This document shows, piece by piece, positions 23,401-34,400 of a stretch of 64,000 bases of DNA. The position numbers and the translations under genes are program-made. Position 1 is the first letter of the stretch. Each line of letters starts with the position of its first letter. The notes beneath the pieces were generated by a model. The model had not been told where the DNA came from. It did no database searches and worked only from the letters and a program-made list of their open reading frames with translations. This DNA comes from Alectoria sarmentosa. Taxonomy: Eukaryota; Ascomycota; Lecanoromycetes; Lecanorales; Parmeliaceae. The stretch spans positions 1 through 64,000 of the forward strand of contig WOGZ01000019.1 of the NCBI GenBank assembly GCA_009733775.1, read 5' to 3'.

Positions 23401-26215
23401 GCCTTGTAGATCGAAAGACGCAGATCGAGAGGAAGTCATCGAAGTGGCGCGTGCAAAAGGACCATATTTAAGCAGATCTGGAGTAGACTGGTTTGGACTC
23501 TTGAGCGCTCGCTTCTGTCGACCGATAAGCCCCATCCGTGACAAGCCAAAATCTGTAAGCTTGAGATGCCCTTTTTGGTCGATGAGAAGGTTGTCTGGCT
23601 TCAGATCACGATGAACAATGCCACGGCTGTGCAGATGCTCAATCCCTAGCACCACCTCTGCCATGTACTTTTTAGCCCAGTCTTCCGGCAGGCCTCCAAG
23701 CACTTTTACCAAAGCTGCACAATCACCACCATTCAGGTATTCCATCACGAGGAAGAGGTAGTCTTTGCTTGAGAAAGTCCAGTAGAGCTTGGCTACAAAT
23801 TCGCTTTCGCCTTGCCACATCATTATGGCCCGCTCCGCTTTGACGTTCGTAACTTGATTTTTGGCAACCATGTCTGCCTTTCTTAAAACCTTGATTGCAA
23901 AGTAATCTCCTGTAGACTTCTTCTTCGAAAGATACACGCTGCCAAAGGCACCTTTGCTGATTGGTTTGATGATTTCAAAGTCTTTGATAGATGTTGGCAC
24001 AGCTCGTGCTGGCGGTTGGCTAAGCCCTGCAAGCTTGGGAGAGACTGGAGGTTTTGTGAAATCGGCCGCTGATGACGCGGCCGAGGACTGACGACGATGT
24101 CGGTGCGTAGAAACAACTGGCGACGACATCTCGGTGCTCGAGAGCGGGGGAGATGTCACAGGAGAAGGCAGAGAAGGTACTGAATCCTCGCCTGATGGAA
24201 TTCGGGGCTTTGGGATCCTCAACGGCGAGGATGGCGGAGGCATTCGACCCGGAGAAGATTGCCGGTGTGGGGATGGCATGATAGGCAGCCTGAGACTTCT
24301 GCGCTTCCTTTCGCCTGAACTTGCTGATCTCGCCAAAGCAAGATCTGAGCTAGGTGATTGAGCTCGCCTGCTCCCAACAAGCATGGAATGAGACGTATTG
24401 CTATCGCTATCTCCAGCGTCACTCCCCAAATGCAAAGAGATACGCTTGCTAACAGAGTCTGATCTGCCTAGAAACGAGATACTGTTCTTATGGGATCGTG
24501 GCGTTGGACATTCCATAGGGCTGCTTGACCTGGACGATGCTGCCACTGAGGAAGACGGTCTCCGTTCGAAGTGAGATGCCAATGATGGGTCTGAAGCATT
24601 TGGTAGAGCGGAAGCCATGGACGGAGGCCCGTCATATGCGCCCATAGGGAAAGAAGATTCGTGAGCAGCAGGTGTTTGTGCTTCTTCCTCGTTCTCTTCC
24701 TCGGACGAATCACTCAGTTGACCTTCCTTGATCTTCTTTGCCTTCTGCATTGCAGCGTCAATGCAGTCAAGGACGAGCGAGTTGAACTCCACGCGGATCC
24801 GTTCTGCATATTCGATGATCTCTCGATGGCGCAGGACAGCCTCGACCTTCGCACGAGCAAGATTTTCCGTATCTGCAGTCAAAGCGGCGAGGCCTTGCTC
24901 ATGCTCCAAGGTACTAGCACTGGGACTCGACCATTGCAAAATCTGCGAGATTAGTGATTCTGAATGAGGGGACTGGGTCCTAATATCCCCATCGGCGTCT
25001 GCTAGATTTCTGTTTTCCTTGATTGCTGGCGTGTTGATAGCCATGGCGGTATCGCACAGATCAATTACTAGCTCCGCAACTCGGTACAGGGGCCGGCGAA
25101 CAGTGAAAGACTTTACGCGGACGTGGCCGTGGCCCAGACCAGAATTGGATGAATCACGTGATCGTGGGGGTATGGCAGGAGATGCTCTGCCGGAATCTGT
25201 CCCTGATGAAGAAGGTGAAGGCCCAATGGGAAGGCCTTTGTACTCGGGCGGTGTAGCATGTGGGCCTGCTTCTCCAGGGATCGATCGGCTCTGACGAGTT
25301 TCAGGATCGAGTGCATCCAAGACTTTGACAATGGCCGGGCGATGGGCTGCAAGAGCGTCTTGAGCGAGCGTGACTGCTTCTTCTGCGCGATATTCCTGGG
25401 TGCAACCTTCCGAGTGTTTTTCGAACCACCAAGGCGTTATCTGACACTCACAAATCCGGCATAAAACAGGGAGAGGAGGTGGGTGGTTCTCTGGATCGTT
25501 CGCTCCTGATTCCGCCAGGCTTGTGAGGTAATGGGCCAAGATCTCAGCTCCGAGACCAAGTGACTCGACAAGAAGTTCTGGGAGGTCGATCGTGATTTCT
25601 CTCGGTGGGTTGGAGGGGCGCAGCATCCACATGGTCTAGATGAAGATCAGCTTAGATTCAAGGGACAAAAGCTGACCTCAATCATCTTACATGAATTTCC
25701 CCACCTGATGATCTATCGTAGACCATGATTCCCTGGCCCTCCAGGTTCAACACCTGCTCTTCGTCTTCTGCGGTTTCCTCGGCGTTGTCCCCATCCAACA
25801 TCTCTTCATCCTTCTCGAAATTTTGCTTCAGCACCGACCAAGGCCCCTTTTGTACCTGAAACCGTATGACCCGACTCTTTGAATCATCCTCCTTCATTGA
25901 CTGGGCAGCGTTGGCAAAGCCGTCTCTATTCGATAGCAAGATATCCGCAATAGGCTTGTTCTTGACAGATTCGACAGGCGTGCCCACGACGTCTTTCCAT
26001 GAGGGGCTGACCCAGCGTATCGCCCCGTCCAGTCCAAGGTCGAGTATTACATTGAGAGATTGCTCAGCCGCTTCTTTGAGATCCTCACGCTCCCTTCTCA
26101 TGTCCATGCTGTGTGTCCGTTCCATCGAGACCCGTTCCCTAGTACCTTCCTCTCGTAGAGCCGCCACTGCAGGCGGAGCAAGAGATGGCCGTCTGGTGAT
26201 CTCGTCTGCGGGCAT
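20434..26215 (-). CDS. RIM15: Rim15-type protein kinase with PAS and receiver domains
   Basis: Two exons on the minus strand, 26215-25691 and 25635-20434 (5727 nt, 1908 aa). Rim15 is an AGC-family kinase that integrates TOR, PKA and phosphate signals for entry into quiescence. A PAS-like segment (LDLGLDGAIRWVSPSWKDVV) lies in the first 175 residues. A C2HC zinc finger (LCRICECQITPWWFEKH) is near 238. The kinase runs from about 725 (SKGAFGSVYL) through HRDLKPDNLL (about 850) to GTPDYLAPET (about 1050), split by the long Ser-rich insert typical of the family. A receiver domain lies near 1520-1630 (LICEDHPVSKLV, AVTGY, MEKPP); its phosphoacceptor position reads MEFKLPQ, with Glu for Asp. The 55-nt intron is in phase 0. 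The N-terminus is uncertain: the frame stays open upstream of the 26215 ATG to a stop near 26309. Confidence 0.93.
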
Positions 26216-27902
26216 CTTATACAGTGCCGATGTCTTCTTCGAAGGCCAACTGCCCAAAGAGCCCCGGAGGGCTTGCTTGTTGATACTCCAGGGCAGGTCA
26301 CATTAGCGGTGGTATCGTTCGAGCATGTTGGCAGCAGGACCGGCAGGGGTTGTCGGGAAATGTATTGGCGTTATTCTTGTCGACGGTGGACGGTGGACGG
26401 TAGGCGGTGAATTTTCTTTGAGGCACGGATGGGTACATGAAAGAGGACACGCTCTCCTCGACGCCAATGGCTCAAGGCAATTCTTTGTACGTCATTGCCG
26501 GACACATTGGTGAAGGACAGGCGTGTGGTTTAGATGAAAGAATGCTATCGAGGGAAGATGGGTGTGATATTGCGTGTAAGTCTAAGGTCAGCGTTGGCCT
26601 GGGGGGGGGGGGGGAAAAGCGTCTTGGTCAGTTGGTACAGCTGCAACTAGTGGAAACTTAAACTCGGTCCCTTCCCCTCCATCCTAAGTGGCTACCTTAC
26701 CTACTCGACATACTCGTAGCTAAAGTACCTATTCATCATCAGCTTGACACATTCCAGTGTGTCAACTACAGTATTTTTCATGAAGCTTACGTCTACGTCA
26801 GAGGATTCGCGTATATATCCAGCTCAGCTGATGATTGATGATATTGTCCTGCAGCTGCTTGTTTCGACTTGCATTCTTCGAGTCCCAGAAATATGAAGAT
26901 CCCGACAGGGAGATGGAGATGGAGATGGAGATGGCCCCGGGGCTTTTTCATTCTCAAATCTCACCCGGCGTTCAGAATCTCCCGAGTCCGCCATGAGCTT
27001 CAGTGTCATTCGCTCCCGAAAATACAATTGAACCACACGGCTCCTTTCCCTTTGCTCCCACCGAGGCCAGCGCATCCAAAACGTCAAATGACTCCAACTA
27101 ATGTTTAGTATGCCAGGACCCAGAGGGATAGGAGGTAGAAATAGCAAGCGCTTAGAAAGTATGGAAAAGGTCTCACGTCCACGAAGCTGTGAACTATCCG
27201 CCACTACTGCACCACCATCTGCAGGAAGAGACTCTTCGCTCCTTGGATCATGTGGGGTAAGAATGGTAAAAGTTCTAAAAGGAATCGCAAGGAATTGAGT
27301 TCTACTGCGACAGCCGTCCATCATTAACAAGGTAAGGTACGTAACAACGTGAAGATAGGGAGGATAGGCAAACGGTGCCGGTCCACTAAGCGGCAGATGT
27401 TGAGGAAGAGTTTACACGTTGAAGAAGCTACGGTACTCCCTACAGTACTCGTAGGTACCATCGAATCCCAGAGAAGGGCCATTCATCGCATATCTGCTTT
27501 GTCCTGAGAGCAACAGCTTCCATCCTTACAGCATGATACAAATAGGGGGTGAAAGAAATCGGTAGAGGACCAAACGACAAGGTGACGTGCCAAAAAGTCA
27601 CGGAAGAAGTCCCATGGAACCGCAACGAGCCTCCGCTCTTTCCTGTCGTCTTGCTTTTCACTCCCATCTTGTTTGGGGAAATCATTGAATGTTCGTGTCC
27701 TCTGGACAATTTGATGGATTTCTACTTGCAAACACTAGGCGCATCAATGTGTAGAGTACCCACAGTATCTAACTGCCGCTACTCGCAATCCATCTGAGTA
27801 GTAAGACTTGGGTATCTTGACCATCACGCAACTTTCACCGCTATGATACATCCATTCGACACTATGGTACAGCACTGTCATCCTCCTCCCCGTCTCTCAT
27901 CG
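26216..27902. other. intergenic: RIM15 upstream, ERG26 downstream
   Basis: About 1.7 kb. It includes the RIM15 promoter or leader, a run of G near 26600-26613, and a GAGATG microsatellite near 26910-26935. A 168-codon minus-strand frame (26824-27330) lacks an ATG at its end and owes its Pro-Ser repeat to the microsatellite; I do not call it a gene. No other feature is seen. Confidence 0.55.
26908..26936 (+). repeat. GAGATG hexamer microsatellite
   Basis: Four to five tandem copies of GGAGAT/GAGATG. They lie in the region upstream of RIM15. Confidence 0.85.
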
Positions 27903-29045
27903 CTATTGCACCTGCTTCCCCACCCCGTCTTTAGCATCTCTCTCCTGAAACCACTTCACCGTCCTCACTATGGCCTCCTCCATGCCCCACCTCGGTCCAT
28001 ATCCCAATAGCTTCTTCGCCTTGTCCACACAATAGTACCTCGTCATACAGCTGTATTGCACCTTCTGCCTCGTCAAATTCGGCGTCCTGCCCCCCGCAAA
28101 CCAGAACAACCATTCAATGACCGTCGCCAACTGCAGTCCCAACCCTTTGTCAATGGTCCAGACCTGCTCCGGACTTGTCTTGTCTCCTGCTGCTGCCCAC
28201 ACCATGCGAGCGAAATCCCAGAAGCAGAGAGGTTGTGCGTTTGTGATCAAAAAGGCTTCTCCATCCACCTTTTCGTGATCCAATGGTTGAGTCGCGAGGG
28301 CATGCGTATCCATCAGTGCCACTGCAGCTAGTATATGCGCGTACGCTACGTTCCCAACATATGTGAAATCGAACAGATTCTCATTTCCGCCTAGCTGAAA
28401 CTTCGTCTGCCCCATCTGATACGCCTTCAAGACATTAGGTATCAATTGCATATCCCCCTCCCCGAATATTCCCGCAGGTCGTAACGCAATCGTGAGCATA
28501 TTGCCATACTTCCGGTTTGCAGCAAGTACCGACTCCTCGGCTATGCCTTTAGACTCAGAGTAGGCGTCTTTCTGTTTCGGTGCGCGTAAGATAGGCCATC
28601 GCTCGTCCGCATTGATGAGGTCGCTGTACCCATCATGTATCGCAGACGCACTCGACGTATACACGAAAGCTTTGACACAACCGATCTTCCCCGCTTGCTC
28701 TACTAGGTTCATAGTTCCTTCAACATTGACCTTATGGTAGAGAGCCTTGGCCCCCCTTTTCTGCGCCGCGCTGGCATTGTCTTGTATGGCAGTCGGCGAG
28801 GCTGTGTGTATTATTATTAGGGGTTTGACTTTCTCATATACTGAGCGAACGGCTTCGGGAGATGTGATGTCGGCATCGTAATAGGAGGCGCCTGGGAAGC
28901 GATTGTTTGTGGTCCGGAGATCGAGAACTGAGACGGTGGAAGTTGAGGGTTCGAGGAGTTGCGAGACGATGTGGCGGCCTAGGAAACCGCAACCGCCAAT
29001 TACGAGGACTGAGCTGGGGAGATGAGAGGATCTGAGATTGGCCAT
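27903..29045 (-). CDS. ERG26: Sterol-4-alpha-carboxylate 3-dehydrogenase (decarboxylating)
   Basis: Single exon, 380 aa. Erg26 oxidises and decarboxylates the C4-carboxylated sterol intermediate during C4 demethylation in ergosterol synthesis, at the ER with Erg25, Erg27 and Erg28. It has the 3-beta-HSD fold: an N-terminal Rossmann motif (VLVIGGCGFLGRHIV, residues about 13-27), the DADIT acidic strand, and the catalytic Tyr-x-x-x-Lys in DAYSESKG near residues 162-166. TSSASAI supplies the catalytic serine region. RPAGIFGEGD and FDFTYVGNVAYAHILA are further signatures of this subfamily. The ATG at 29045 sits in a strong context (CCACCATGG). The open frame extends three codons further but only from TTG. 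Paralogous C3-dehydrogenases are possible, but Erg26 is the best fit. Confidence 0.9.
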   Translation of the reverse strand: MANLRSSHLPSSVLVIGGCGFLGRHIVSQLLEPSTSTVSVLDLRTTNNRFPGASYYDADITSPEAVRSVYEKVKPLIIIHTASPTAIQDNASAAQKRGAKALYHKVNVEGTMNLVEQAGKIGCVKAFVYTSSASAIHDGYSDLINADERWPILRAPKQKDAYSESKGIAEESVLAANRKYGNMLTIALRPAGIFGEGDMQLIPNVLKAYQMGQTKFQLGGNENLFDFTYVGNVAYAHILAAVALMDTHALATQPLDHEKVDGEAFLITNAQPLCFWDFARMVWAAAGDKTSPEQVWTIDKGLGLQLATVIEWLFWFAGGRTPNLTRQKVQYSCMTRYYCVDKAKKLLGYGPRWGMEEAIVRTVKWFQERDAKDGVGKQVQ

Positions 29046-29653
29046 GGTGGCCAATGGGTGAGATGGGCTGGAGAGAGGACTGAGAAATGAGAATGGACGG
29101 CTGCAACGATTTATTTCTGTAGGGCTGAGCGTGTAGCGTATGCAGGAACCACAATGGATATCACTACTTGTGCCTGGAACTATTATATATCAGAATCAAT
29201 GTTTCCATCCTCGCGGCTCCAACGCTGCAAAGGGGTTGGAAATATATCGTATATCCTTCGAGATTAACGGGGTATAAGAATTTACAGGCCTTTTTTCAAT
29301 GAATACTTTTCGAATTCCACCTATTCCAACGGCATTTTATCAATAACAATAACGAGAATATCAACCCCCACAAATCAATTATCTATACGTCAGTAGTATT
29401 TACCATTTTGCTTTGTGTGGGGTCCGATCTACTCAGTGTACACCGTACGACAAACTCACATCAACAAGGAGTTTCTTTCGCCCTTTCCACCACGCACCGC
29501 CGTATGAGATTCAAGGCTACAGCCTTCCAGATTTCGCCTTTCCCCCCTTTCCCTTCACACCCATCTCATAGCTTGTAGCATCACCCCCTTCCCATCCACG
29601 AGCACGTTCCCCGCGTTGACTAGTCATGTCATGCAGCACCCGACACTTGTCTT
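29046..29653. other. intergenic: ERG26 promoter
   Basis: About 600 bp upstream of ERG26. It is AT-rich between 29200 and 29420 and pyrimidine-rich after that. No gene is recognised. Confidence 0.55.
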
Positions 29654-30270
29654 TCAAACCAAAGTTCTCACAAGCGAGACTTTTGGACTCTTAACCCCAA
29701 TATACAGGAATGTGTGAGCAGCCCTCAATCCTAAGAATGCCCGACACATCTTCAAAGTTGTCCAAGTCAGCGTTACTGCCTATTGAAAGAAAAGAAAAGC
29801 GTGAGGACGGCCTCTTGGAATTATAATAAGGAAGTAGATTGGTGCTGATTCATAGTACCACTCTTTGAGAGGTATCGACTTTGAAAAGGGAATTGGGTAA
29901 CATGAAATGTCACCGAATTCACCATTCCCTTCTGGTTTCGGAGTTCTGAGACTTGGACATGTCTTCAAACGCCCAAGACATGTCTCAAGGCTTTAAATTC
30001 AGGCCGATACGGGCCACAATGACTCGGAAAATACGTACATCCAATCCCGCCAGATTGGCACAGATCACTACCGATGCAAACAAAGGCAAATTCTCCAGCG
30101 CATTAACATAAGCGGTTTTGGATCGCTCAACGCGGCCCAATGGAGCCACGCGGGTTGACAGTATCGAAACGACCGTTTGTAGCGCGCGCTTGAGAAGAGC
30201 CGTGCTGTAGGCTTGCTGCGAGGATGTGGAAGGCGGTGATGGCATAGATTGAGTAGTTTGAAGTGGTCAT
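29654..30270 (-). pseudogene. MAPEG-family membrane protein, broken copy
   Basis: Three pieces on the minus strand resemble a fungal MAPEG protein (membrane-associated eicosanoid/glutathione metabolism fold). The first, from ATG 30270, reads MTTSNYSIYAITAFHILAAS and then TNGRFDTVNPRGS, the usual N-terminal helix and loop; it meets a TGA at 30129-30127. The second, in another frame (about 30135-30039), reads RVERSKTAYVNALENLPLFA and then SVVICANLAGLD. The third (29779-29654), after an acceptor at 29780, reads AFLGLRAAHTFLYIGVKSPK before TGA. The first two pieces are out of frame by one base with no intron between, and the loop joining them is shorter than in relatives, suggesting a deletion. 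A sequencing error could explain the shift alone. The intron (29780-30038, 259 nt) begins with an introner-like element. Confidence 0.55.
29932..30038 (-). mobile_element. introner-like element D (diverged, in MAPEG intron)
   Basis: Read on the minus strand, this starts GTACGTATTTTCCGAGTCAT and ends AACTCCGAAACCAG. The start resembles the introner in the DUF4291 gene (TCTTTTCCGATCCATTGT), and the last part shares ACTCCGAAACCA with the introner in the dehydrogenase pseudogene. It contains AGACATGTCT, also seen in the DUF4291 introner. It occupies the first 107 nt of a 259-nt intron; the rest includes an inverted repeat (AAGGGAAT and ATTCCCTT). It is the weakest of the four members. Confidence 0.5.
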
Positions 30271-31419
30271 TTTGAGGGAACGTCGATATGCCTTGGTCCT
30301 TTGGCAATGGGAGTTTGAGGGAGGAGCGGATCGTTAGCTTTTGAGTCGAAAGTCATTTTCAGCCAGGCTACAACACATGGACCAGGGACCACGTATGGTC
30401 AGAAAAGTAGCTCCTGTTAGGCGTCGTGTAGAGTATCAAACTTGACTCCGGACAGTCACCCTCCCACAATCACCATCTGACTAACCGTCCTTCAATGGCT
30501 CGCTCAAGCAGCTGAATGAGCCCCGCGCATCGTGCACCAATCCTCTTCCTTACGCACCGCCAGCTCTACTTACAAGTCATTTCACACGCTTATTTATCTG
30601 CTGTTATCACTGATGAAGTAGTCAACAGTGACCAAGCAGATAGGCTTCGGTCAATTGATGAATCAACTGTCAAGCTCGTCACTATAGAATGCTTACAAGC
30701 AACTAAGCAGGTATAACTTCCTCTCATCGACGACAGCAAGATGCTCCGTCTACTCACCGGCGACAGGTGCAGCGACGTAAACGTAGTATGCACGTATACT
30801 GTGACGTTGTATGTGGGAGCCGTGTGTGGGGGGTCAATGTTTTGAGGATTAGTCAGGGTCAGGGCGACTGTCCGAGGTCAAGTTGTGAAGTAGTAGAGCA
30901 TGTTCAGGAACCACGCATGAGCATGCTTGAATCAGCCGCATCGGGTCGGGATAATCATGATCAGAAGAAAGATTCGACAGGCGCTAGGCTATGTAGTATT
31001 ATTGTTGGTTATGTGGTATACCTAGGTACTGGTAGGATACCTGGGGGAAGAATGCTTCATTCAAGCTATGTCTAGTACATAGATACCCATACTAGGCCCA
31101 AGGGCTGAGTGGTTTAAAACCAACAGTACTTTGTTCAGGAGTCAGCGATAGTCCAAGGTTTGGAAAGACCGGTTGTGTGAATAAAATCATACCCTCACCC
31201 TTTCAGAATACGGGCGACGGGTGACATGCAAAGAAGAAAATCAGTCATGAGGGGCAGGTTATAGAGTCCATAGTGATGCCCAAGACCATAAGAGACTCAG
31301 TGTCTTTGAAAGAGATCCTATACTCTATGAAGACAGGAAACAAAAGCAGAGTTATATCCGGGGTATCATCGCAGTTGCAAACACCTTTCCTGACAATAAA
31401 AACTCTTGCGCCTCTCATC
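30271..31419. other. intergenic, MAPEG remnant to kinesin-3
   Basis: About 1.15 kb upstream of the broken MAPEG gene and downstream of the kinesin stop codon. Only short ORFs are present, and none is recognised. Confidence 0.6.
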
Positions 31420-34400
31420 TTAAGGGTCATCGATAAATCCTTCATCGATAGCTAGGACCCATCGTCCCTTCTCCTCTTCACTTCGGGCTGCAAAGAGCCA
31501 ACTTCCGCCCCTCGCATACACAGCCCAGACATTCTTTCTACCCTGTCTTCCTCTTAACCCCTCCTTTTCATTCAATAACCGCTGAACTGGTGGATCGACA
31601 TCAATTCGGGCGTTCCTTAGATTTATAGTAGCGGTCTCATTGCCTGAAGGCACGGCGTAGAGGTGTAAATACGGAGGTCGGAGCTCAGCGAAGTGGCGTG
31701 TCCACACATGCGAGGTGGGGTTAGGGGTGAGCAGAAAGGAGGATTTAAGGAGGACGGGATTTTTGGGGTGGCGGTGGATGGCGGCTGTCAGAGGTGGAGG
31801 ATCAAGTTTGGGCTGAGGTTGAGACTGGATGGAAGCAGATGAGCCGGACGTGCCAGCTGAAGACAGGGTGAGGGATGGGGGCTTGCTCGAGATTAGGGTC
31901 CAAAGATCGAGGCACTTCTGGATGAGACTCTTTTGGGCGGGAGTAAGCTCAGTGAAAGATGCCGGGGTTGGAAGAGGACTTCGTTGGCGACGCAGAAAGA
32001 CCTTTGTCGCTTCAACATCTGCGATTCGCCTTCTAATTTGTTGTGATAGTATGTAGTCGCGGAGAAGACCGACTCCTCTCGGCTTCCAGTTATTGAGGTC
32101 TTCCTCTCCTTTGACGTAGGTCTCCTGGCTATCCATTCTCCAAATGTCTGAAGCACGCTTGGCGGAGGCTGGTTTGATGGAGACGGAGAAAATACCAGAC
32201 GTATAATGTATGATCCTCGTAGGTTTCCATAGTTGTTTGAACATCGACTGGGGCCGAAGCCACCATCGAGGCCGAATTTGTAGGTTCTCTTCCAATGTGA
32301 AAGTCATGGGCTGGTGGACTCTCGAGGATGTTATATCGACCGAAATGGACATTTGCACGCTGTGTCTATCTGCGGTAGGTCGATCGAGAAGCGAGGAGCC
32401 GTGAAGACTAGAATCCCACTGCGCGGTCAATGTGAACTCCTTGATACCATTCGCATCGTCCACAACGGCTGGTTCCTTAATGAGCTCTAGAGGGAGCTGA
32501 CGACTTGAATCGCTTCGACCGAGGATAGAAGAATCCTGGTCGATGAGATGTAAGCTCCCCACACGTAGGGACTTGACTTCCATCCACTGTAATGACTCGC
32601 TTGAAGAGCACGTCAAACTGATCATGATCCGTCTTTGCAACCCTTGATGCAGTTGATAAAACCCCGAATCCAGGTTGCTATGCTGGTCGATCTCTACCGG
32701 CAGATATTCGCCCGTCTCGGATAATTCCAAGATTTTGATCTTGGCGTACACGTCATGCTCTTCTTGCATCCAGTATTCAGATTCAGGTAGCCTTGCTGTT
32801 TGGTCATGGCCACTTAACGAGACGTCCTCACCCGTCTCCTGGATCTCATCCCAGCTCAAAAGTCTGTCTAGGTGCATAGGGGTCACCTTTGCAAAAATGG
32901 CCACACGCAGAGTCGCACTTCGAGGAGCACTCCTTGGTATACTCATACTGTGAACGCTTTCGAAGCGAATGGGATCTTCGTCAAAATCTTGGATCATCTG
33001 CGTAGTTGTCGCACCTCCCTCTTCACTTATTCCCGGTATGAACATCTGGCCATGAAGCTCGGTACCTTCCCGCTCTGCGAAGCCTAACATCTCATGCATA
33101 ACAACGTTGAACTTGAGCATCTTTGGAGGGGCTTGTGCCGCAGACGGCTCGAGTGACAATTTGAGCCTGCCGATCGCTTCGAGTGTGAACGTGGAGTAGA
33201 GTTCGATAGTATAGTCTTGGACTCGGGCTTCGAACACGGCAGTCAGGGGTACGTCAGCCTCACCAATGAGAGAGAATTGAGGCAGACAAGTTTCAATGAA
33301 GGGATTCTCGAGCCGGAAATGTTGCAGGTAGTCTGGCCTGTCAAGGTACTGATGCATTTGCCTCATGGTCCGGACGCGTTGCTCCAATTTCTCCAGAGAC
33401 CAAAGATGAATGACTGTATTTTGGTAGTCAATCACTCGCACAGCGACGCAAGGTTTCACCGCAGCTTCCAGCGCAGGGTCCTCGTCGCCCGGTATCCCAC
33501 TTAAGACAAGGTCATAGGAGGAACATACATCCTGTCCTTCCCCGACGATGGTAAATTGGAAGACGACATTCTTGTCCATTACTTGGCTCATGATTTGAGC
33601 TTCCTTCAAGTTCGCTGCATGTCGAAGGATCGCCTCCGCCAGGCGCACGTGCCCAACTTGCCACCATCGTGCTAGGCTGACCCTGACAATGGCTTTCTCC
33701 TCTTCTGGAAGCTCAGTAAAACCGTCTTGGGTAATTCGTGGCCTTTTGGGTAAAGGAGAATTCGAAGCACCTTGCAATTCTCTGGCAAATGTCTCTTTCT
33801 GCTGCTCGAGCTGACGTTTGTAATTCTCTTTTGCAGTTTCGAGAGCGTGTTCCATACGTTCCTTCTCGGCTCTCAACTCCTCGACATTCTGGGTAGAAGA
33901 GGTTTCAGCTACTCTCAGTTTCTCTTCGAAATCTTCTTTCTGCTTTTCCAGCTGGCTACGCATGTCGTCTCGGATCAGCTCTAGTCTGCCGTCGTCTGAC
34001 TCAGCTAATTCTATACCGTTCTGCTGAGGAGTGCTGGGCAGAGTGAGAGCAGTATCAAGAGAAAAATTGTCGAGCGTTCCATTTGATATGCATTTCTCCC
34101 TGGATGGATATGAGCTGACTGATTCAGAATCTTCGTCTTCTGGCCCGAACAGTCGAGATTCGGGGCGGCCTTTGCGAACGGCTCGAGCGCGTTGCACATC
34201 ATCGAATAGCGCATCCAACTCATCGTCGGTCAGATGTGTGATCTTCTGATCAGCTCCCAGGATTGCGCCTGCAGCCTCACGGCGTGCGTAAGACCAGTCC
34301 GAGTCTCGCCCGCTTCTCGAAGGCATTGGAGACTCTGGTATACTTCCATCGATGTCGCTTTCAACGTCAATCCTGCTTTCGCTTCGACTGTGCGATGGCC

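Noticed and set aside
21483..24116. Many open frames antisense or out of frame within RIM15
   Set aside because: All overlap strongly conserved kinase or receiver coding sequence and show no family features.
26824..27330. Minus-strand open frame of 168 codons
   Set aside because: Its outermost codon is TTG, its Pro-Ser repeat comes from a GAGATG microsatellite, and it matches no family I know.
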